A stretch of 64,000 nt of DNA from Mytilus trossulus (lineage: Eukaryota; Mollusca; Bivalvia; Mytilida; Mytilidae), in contig NC_086373.1 in NCBI RefSeq assembly GCF_036588685.1, positions 3,968,001 through 4,032,000 of the forward strand, given 5' to 3'. Shown here piece after piece: positions 58,290 to 64,000 of the stretch. A program made the translations under genes and the position numbers. The stretch's first letter is position 1. Each line of letters starts with the position of its first letter. The notes beneath the pieces are model-generated. The model had not been told where the DNA came from. It did not search any database and worked only from the letters and a program-made list of their open reading frames with translations.

Positions 58290-60360
58290 TGCCCGCGTCA
58301 CACTGTCCCGATTTTTATATACGATCTACCCCCGAATGCGAAAATTGTAAGTTCGTACGAAGTTGGTCCCGATCTCGTTAAAATACCCCAAAAGTGACCG
58401 AAGCATGTACGATGAATAACGAAGTCTATACGATGGTGCCGAAATTATATACGACAGCAAAAGATGGACATACGAAGGTTAACCGAAGACGAGTATGTAA
58501 GCTTTATATCTCAGCCGAAGCATACACGATGGATCACGAAGGCTATACGATAGATTATGAAGGCTACGCGATGGATTACGATGATGGCGCGATGGACGTC
58601 TTGTACAGCTCACGATGCATTTAAATTATATGCCGAAGGCATAACGCGTGTTAGATTGTTTGATCAATATTGAATATATATTATATTATACATTTCATTT
58701 CTGGTTCTAACATATCGTTTCTGTACAAGTCTGCCATGCATTGCGGGAAAACGATCTTTTTGTCTTATACTTATAAAACTTATCATCCCCTCGGCTACTA
58801 CATGTGAGTTGCGTGTAGATAAAATTGTTATAGACACTCTAGAACCAAAATGCTCAAAACTTGGTATGGTGTTACCCGTTGAGAATATCTTAAGGTGCTA
58901 TTGTCTTTACAGTTTAAAGGTCAAGGTCACCGTGGCAGTTGTAATGCAAGGCAATATCACCCTTGTGGACACTCCAAAATCAATATGCTTCGAAAGATTT
59001 TAACCACATTTGGTATATTGTTCCTTCTTGTAATGATCTGAGATTTTTTACGTTTAAGGCCAAAAGGTCAAGGTCATGCAGATAGACTTGTTTTTCTCCT
59101 TGAAATAGCATAATACACCGGAAATTGGTAGTTCATTTTTTTACCTGCTTCTGCTTCTGCTTCTGCCAGATAATGGCCACAATCAACGAACTGATTATAC
59201 TGCCATGGTTCCAAAGACAATATTTAAGGTACATGTATTTCCAGTTAATGAATGTTTTGGGTGATTTCGAAAAAAATATTTTACGTATCAAATATGCATA
59301 ATCAATTTACCATTTTCTACATGTGTCATATACTTATATAGTGTCCATATTTGTCCCCGATACGTTACATACGAGGGAATGCCACGCCTTGTTTGAACTG
59401 CAAAATGTGTGCACTAGTCTTAATAACCACCCATAATTATGCCCATGTTTACTGGTCTATCTTAAATGTAAGGTAATGGGTTTGTTGATCCCTTTTATTA
59501 AAAAAAAAAGCTCTTTCCAGGAGAATATCATAATGATAAAGACAAAGACAACAGGAAGGATGTGGGGAAAGCAACAAATGTGGCAAAATATGACATATAG
59601 AAATCAAAATGGTTATGGAGTAAACATTCGTGTGACAACAACTCAGACGATACATAAAAAGTCAGAATAATGAAGAATAAGTTGGTTTCCCTTGCAGTGT
59701 TGGTGTATGAGGCGCGTTCATGATTTTCATTATGTTACTTGATATGCAAAATTGACAAAAATAATATTTTACTTGTAAAAGTAAATCCTGAGCCTGTAAT
59801 AGCTGCTCTTCTTGTTCCATTTGAATTAATAGAAACAACGCTGTCGCCTTTCTTGTTCTCATATAATCAAATGATATGAACTCCATGTTTTGTGAACGTC
59901 TTTCATTAATTGTCGTATATTAGACTGACCAGTGCATATCGCGCATGGCGCGAATATTAATTTATATTTAGCTGGATTTATTGCCGTCGTAGTTCCATCG
60001 TGTTGCCATCGTAAGAGTTTCGGGTAGCTTCGTGATTCATTCGTGTAGACGTCGTAATGTCAAAACTGCCCGATGGAAACGATGGAAACACGAATGCAAT
60101 ACGATGTTCAAAGGATGCTGATACTAACTCAATACGAACCCTCAACATCGGACGCACCTTCGGGGATTTTTTAACATGTTAAAAAATGTATAACCCTTCC
60201 CGAAGTTGTCCCCGAAGGCTAGAAAAAGTGACCGATGGTTCTACGATGGTCAAATATGGCACTACGAATAGCCCGATCTGGATACGATCAGTCCCGATTT
60301 TGAAAAAATCCATAATCGTGTTGCCATCGTCGTAAAAATCGGGACAGTGTGACGCGGGCA
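58290..60360. mobile_element. PIF/Harbinger-like foldback element, 2.07 kb, non-autonomous
   Basis: Perfect 28-bp terminal inverted repeats start TGCCCGCGTCACACTGTCCC (58290-58317 and 60333-60360), flanked by TAA on both sides (58287-58289 and 60361-60363). A 3-bp TAA duplication is typical of PIF/Harbinger. Several hundred bases next to each end are built from degenerate ACGATGG, ACGAAGG and CCATCGT words. No transposase or Myb-like ORF is visible. A TTGCGGGA region and two AGGTCAAGGTCA motifs lie inside at 58918-58929 and 59065-59076. Confidence 0.75.
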
Positions 60361-60394
60361 TAAGGGAACATATCTAAAAAGTAAAATCACTAAT

Positions 60395-60505
60395 ATACTA
60401 AACTCCGAGGTAAATTCAAAAGGGGAAAGTCCCTTATTAAATGGCACAATCAAATGATAAAACACATCAAACGAATGGACAACAACTTTCATATTCCTGA
60501 CTTGG
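60395..60505 (-). repeat. R4 repeat fragment
   Basis: AAACTCCGAGGTAAATTCAAA, CATCAAACGAATGGACAACA and CTTTCATATTCCTGACTTGG match R4 in reverse. Confidence 0.7.
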
Positions 60506-60630
60506 TACATACTCCTGAGTTCGTGTAATCTTGCAGACATGCTGGCCAACGTTACCAAGACAGATGTTGTATGACAGTTGTTGTCTTTTGTGTTTTACTT
60601 TCCATATCAGGTAAAAAAAAAGTCAATTTT

Positions 60631-60840
60631 GTATGCAAATAAGTTTATATTTGCATACCTTTTTGACAATTTTGTCTACAAAAATGAATTTTGTCATCAC
60701 AAAATCGAATTTCGTCTACAAAAATAAATTTTGTCATCACAAAATTGAAGTTCTCATAAAACAAGTCTGTATCACATAGTTTTGTAAGACAAAAATGATT
60801 TTGTCATGACAGAATTGAATTTTGTACAAAACCACAAGAG
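60631..60840. repeat. Octamer hairpin and ATTTTGTC tandem words
   Basis: GTATGCAAAT (60631-60640) pairs with TTTGCATAC (60650-60658). It is followed by at least five degenerate units around AAAATNNATTTTGTCATCACA up to 60840. There is no coding sense. Confidence 0.6.
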
Positions 60841-60962
60841 TCCCATTCGGCGCCCCGTACACTTCGCATCATATTCCATTATATTGATAACGAAACGAGA
60901 ACAAATCAAACAGACACAATAGGTAACAAATAGGGATACAACAGCAACACAATCCCCACCAA

Positions 60963-61740
60963 AAACTAGCGGTGATTTCATGTGCTCCGGAGGAGTACAC
61001 ATATCTAGTTCTACATGTGGCACCCGTCGTGTTGCTCATGTTATTACAAAGCCAGTAAATAGTATAATTTGGTAGATCACATTCGTGAAAAGGGAACTGG
61101 GTTGTAGTTACGACATAAGGAAAATATCCGAAATCATCTGTATAACGGATATTCCATAACGGTCATATATATATTCCAGCAGCACCTGCATACGGGGTAT
61201 ATATCTCCCAATTGATACGATATTCTCGTGCTTGCGTTTCCTATCATGATTTTCTTGATAGAGAGTTACTGCTCACAAGTAAGCTATTGAACCAAGAGTT
61301 CCAAATGGTGAAGTTGAAATCATCCCTTCGTAAATTTTACGGACGCCATCACGAGTTGGTTGACCGTTATGGAATAACCCTTTCACAAATGATATTGGAT
61401 ATGTTCCTTACGTCGTAGCTACAATCCCCTTCCCTTTCATGAATTTGACCTACCGAATTAGACTATTTACCAGATATGTAATCACATAAGCAACACGACG
61501 GGTGCCACATGTGGAGCAGGATCTGTTTACCCTTCCGGAGCACCTGAGATCACCCCTAGTTTTTGGAGGGGTTCGTGTTGTTTATTCTTTAGTTTTCTAT
61601 GTTGTGTCATGTGTACTATTGTTTTTCTGTTTGTCTTTTTCATTTTTAGCCATGGCGTTGTCAGTTTGATTTAGATTTACGAGTTTGACTGTCCCTTTGG
61701 TATCTTTCGTCCCTCTTTTGTTGTTTGGCGATAGCAAGTT
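60963..61740 (+). pseudogene. Reverse transcriptase C-terminal relic with inverted 3' end
   Basis: The plus strand from about 61175 encodes, with small defects, IFQQHLHTGYISPN-like and then QLIRYSR-type sequence: IRYSRACVSYHDFLDR, LLTSKLLNQEFQMVKLKSSL and RKFYGRHHELVDRYGITLSQ (61212-61400), the C-terminal region of the same reverse transcriptase as 19195-20960. The 3' region follows to 61740 (GAGCACCTGAGATCACCCC, CATGGCGTTGTCAGTTTG). Sequence 60963-61170 is a diverged reverse complement of 61362-61570, so the 3' end is present twice in opposite directions. The upstream two thirds of the protein are absent. Confidence 0.7.
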
Positions 61741-61883
61741 TAAATGTCAGGGTTGTTTAAAAATAATAAACTTTATTACATACCTAAAATGCACATAATG
61801 AAAGACTTGAATGTTTAATTTGCGAATATATTGACTATTTATAAAAATAAATAAGTGTCCCTGATCATTAACTCATAACATGA

Positions 61884-63228
61884 TCAAATAATGTCATCAT
61901 TATCGAACAAATCTATTGGTATCCTGTTAAAATCGGTGTGAACATGTGCCATCGTAGAATTATATGTCGATATGTTTGAGATATCTTCATCGATAAAATC
62001 ATCGTCTTCATTATCGAATCGATTAACTATTTGTGCTGTGCCTTGCGGTACAGCACTTATTTTTGAAGAGGTCATTGCATTGGCTGCCATTTCACTCCTA
62101 CCAGATTTTTGTATTGAACTACTTGACACGGGATTTGCGTGACGAGAATTTCTTGAGGAAGATCCTTCCTGTCTAATGTTCTGAACACGAGCTGAAGAAG
62201 AGCCGTGCTCTCTAGGGGACACAATTCCTCCTTCGGGGTTCATACCCTATAAACAAAACATAAGTTGTAATACAATAACTTAAGGTTTATCAATTGATAA
62301 CTGAACTAGTATTGTAGTTAGTCTTAGCAAATGCATTACTATTCTAATTCAAAACAACATAGTCTGTAACGTTCGTTTTGATTGAATAACGTCAAAAAAT
62401 TTCAAAGCATCAATTCACAGTTGACGCTGTGAAAACGTACGCACAAGCCGCAGACATTTGACATTTTATTAACGTATGTTTTGACGTTGTTTTCTTTCAG
62501 TTTTATTAGAATGAAGATAACAATATTTTATTTTACACTCTGACGTCATCAATTGGTGATTTGGAGGTCGCAAATACCCGTTTACTGCCTCCGCTAACGT
62601 GTCGACAGTAAAATTAATTTGCGACCATCAAATCACCACTTGATGCCATCGGAGCTTAAAATACAATGCAGATATCTCCTGAACGTCATAGGCGAAAACA
62701 TGTTGAAAATTACTAGTGGACAACGTATTTGTACATGGTAGATATAACAACATCCAGTGGCAATTGGGTATTTATAATCTATTTCAAGTAGAATTTATAA
62801 ATTATAGTCATCTCAGTTTTGTCATCTATTGTACAGCCAGTTGACCAGATAATCTATCCTGGACCCTTTATGTACATATCCTTGACCCATACAGGCAGTG
62901 GGCCCGATACTCTATCATGAACCCTTCGTGAACCTTAACTTTGAGTTAGCCAAATACTCTATCCTGAATTCTTTGTGTACCTTTGACTTGTAAAACCAGT
63001 GGGCCAGATATTCTATCCTAAACCCTGTATGTACATATCATTGACACATACAGCCAGTGAGCCCGATACTCTATCCTAAACACTTTGTGAAACATACCTT
63101 TGATCTGTACAGCCAGTGGGACAAATATTCTATTGGGTCTCTAGGTCTGCTCTCTAATATTTCGGCTAATGCACATGACAAAGGTTCGCCAAGGTGTTGC
63201 CTTACATATTCCCCGTAGTGTACATCAC
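61884..63228 (-). CDS. Dpy-30-domain protein, last two exons
   Basis: Exon 63098-63228 (131 nt; acceptor TATTTAAAAG, donor GTATGT) reads GEYVRQHLGEPLSCALAEIL then ESRPRDPIEYLSHWLYRSK, a clear Dpy-30 motif (two helices with the DPIEYLxxWLY signature), closest in style to DYDC-type proteins. Dpy-30 motifs dimerise and dock partner helices in chromatin (COMPASS) or axonemal complexes. It ends at phase 0 and joins exon 61884-62246 (acceptor TTTGTTTATAG), which starts GMNPEGG and continues with a Ser/Arg-rich low-complexity stretch and an acidic end DFNRIPIDLFDNDDII. AATAAA (minus strand) is at 61772-61777. The first exon(s) are not identified and may lie beyond the window; 63098-63228 needs one nucleotide from an upstream exon. 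Confidence 0.8.
62828..63097 (-). repeat. Minisatellite of exon-end copies in the Dpy-30 intron
   Basis: Five decayed repeats of 47-60 bp follow directly on the exon's 3' end (minus strand). Each carries a version of ATAGAATATTTGTCCCACTG, the codons of IEYLSHW, and most carry the remains of the splice donor. Unit near 62975-63018 still reads IEYLAHWFYKSK followed by GTACAC. The exon itself supplies the sixth unit. Confidence 0.8.
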
Positions 63229-63839
63229 CTTTTAAATAGAACGTAGGTATTTAAAGATCTTTAAATGTTATGATAACATTTCGCTTTATAAATCGACCTA
63301 GATATACGGAACTTATATAATGAATTATGAAGGAATGCTTACAAAAAGAAATTAATAGCACAATTTGCTTGTTGTTTAGAAAATACAGATGCCAAAAATT
63401 ATAAAAAAAGAAAATAAATTAAGTGAAAAGGAACATTTCAGTGCAACCGACCACTGTGACAAGATGTAAGTTGGCGGATTATCTATTATGCTATAGTCCC
63501 AAATTAAATAAATGTTGTTTCTTTATGCTACTTCTAAATTTAAATATAAGATAAATACCTCTACTCCTTTCTTCCATGTGTTGTTACAACATTCCCCATT
63601 TTTCTTTAACAGACACCGTACATGAGCAGGTTCGTTGTCAATATAAATAAAAAAATGTAAACTTCCGGTGATTTAATCTTTAATCTTTTAAAAGTTGTAA
63701 GTGGCGGTTTCATTTAAAAAATAATACCGTCAGAACATGTCACAGAAAGTTTACTACGGCTACTTATAATAAGATAGTAATGCCTTTATTTATAGTCGGC
63801 ATAGTGTAGACACAAGGACACTTCATAAGCTATAAATAA
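63229..63839. other. Upstream intron; no further exon supported
   Basis: AT-rich. A stretch at about 63575-63645 is open on the minus strand and ends near a GTATTT, but its phase does not fit the next exon, so it is not called. Confidence 0.45.
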
Positions 63840-64000
63840 ACTCACAAAAGATACCAGGACTGAAATTTGATATTGACGCCAAACGCGTGTTTTGTCTACA
63901 AAAGACTCGCCAGTGACACTTGAATAAAAAAAAAAAAGGCCAAATAAAGTGCGAAGTTGAAGAGCATTGACGGCCAGCAATTCCTAAAAGTTCTGCTAAA
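63840..64000 (-). repeat. R3 repeat, cut by the window end
   Basis: AGATACCAGGACTGAAATTTG, CGCCAAACGCGTGTTTTGTC and GCGAAGTTGAAGAGCATTG match inverted R3. Confidence 0.7.

Noticed and set aside
58394..58624. 76-residue open frame with repeated YTMD/GYAMDY motifs
   Set aside because: It translates the ACGATGG subterminal word array of the Harbinger-like element, not a repeat protein.
63575..63645. Possible upstream exon of the Dpy-30 gene (CLLKKNGECCNNTWKKG)
   Set aside because: Its candidate donor ends at phase 0, whereas the next exon needs one carried nucleotide.

Overview
The window looks like AT-rich, intron-bearing, repeat-saturated nuclear DNA of a marine bivalve, most likely a mussel (Mytilus-like). 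This is inferred from the interspersed repeat families, from bivalve-type genes split by GT-AG introns, and from several classes of eukaryotic transposable element. No rRNA, tRNA or CRISPR array was recognised.

Host genes are few. Two paralogous secreted or membrane-anchored proteins with a short-chain-collagen-C4-like cysteine domain lie on the minus strand (4656-10352 and 16823-18162). They share the same three-exon, phase-1 layout with identical second and third exon lengths (72 and 479 nt); the second copy has a stop codon in its last exon. Two related coiled-coil proteins, each coded by one exon preceded by a splice acceptor, lie on the plus strand (45885-46346 and 52437-53060). At the right end (61884-63228, minus) are the last two exons seen of a Dpy-30-domain gene. 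Its intron begins with a minisatellite made of decayed copies of the exon end and splice donor.

The rest is mobile DNA. Five insertions of one tandem-core family with terminal hairpins (Pearl/Helitron-derivative-like) lie at 2103, 5832, 12717 (with a second full copy nested inside it) and 23444, and a fragment lies near 24833. A second family of the same architecture lies at 55395-56476. A non-LTR retrotransposon with both ORFs (28200-32805, plus) is directly abutted, and its tail apparently split, by a young LTR retrotransposon with near-identical 186-bp LTRs (32806-38481, minus). Decayed reverse transcriptase remnants lie at 19195-20960 (minus) and 60963-61740 (the latter with an inverted 3' end). 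Short DNA elements include a piggyBac-like MITE at 22040, a 2.07-kb Harbinger-like foldback at 58290, a foldback at 11650, a hAT-like MITE near 45389 and a Tc1/mariner relic at 1561. At least five further interspersed repeat families fill the gaps.

The strongest leads are the exon-end/splice-donor minisatellite of the Dpy-30 gene, the nested insertion that fixes the borders of the tandem-core family, the C4-domain gene/broken-copy pair, and a repeat family that carries nuclear-receptor-type AGGTCA direct repeats.
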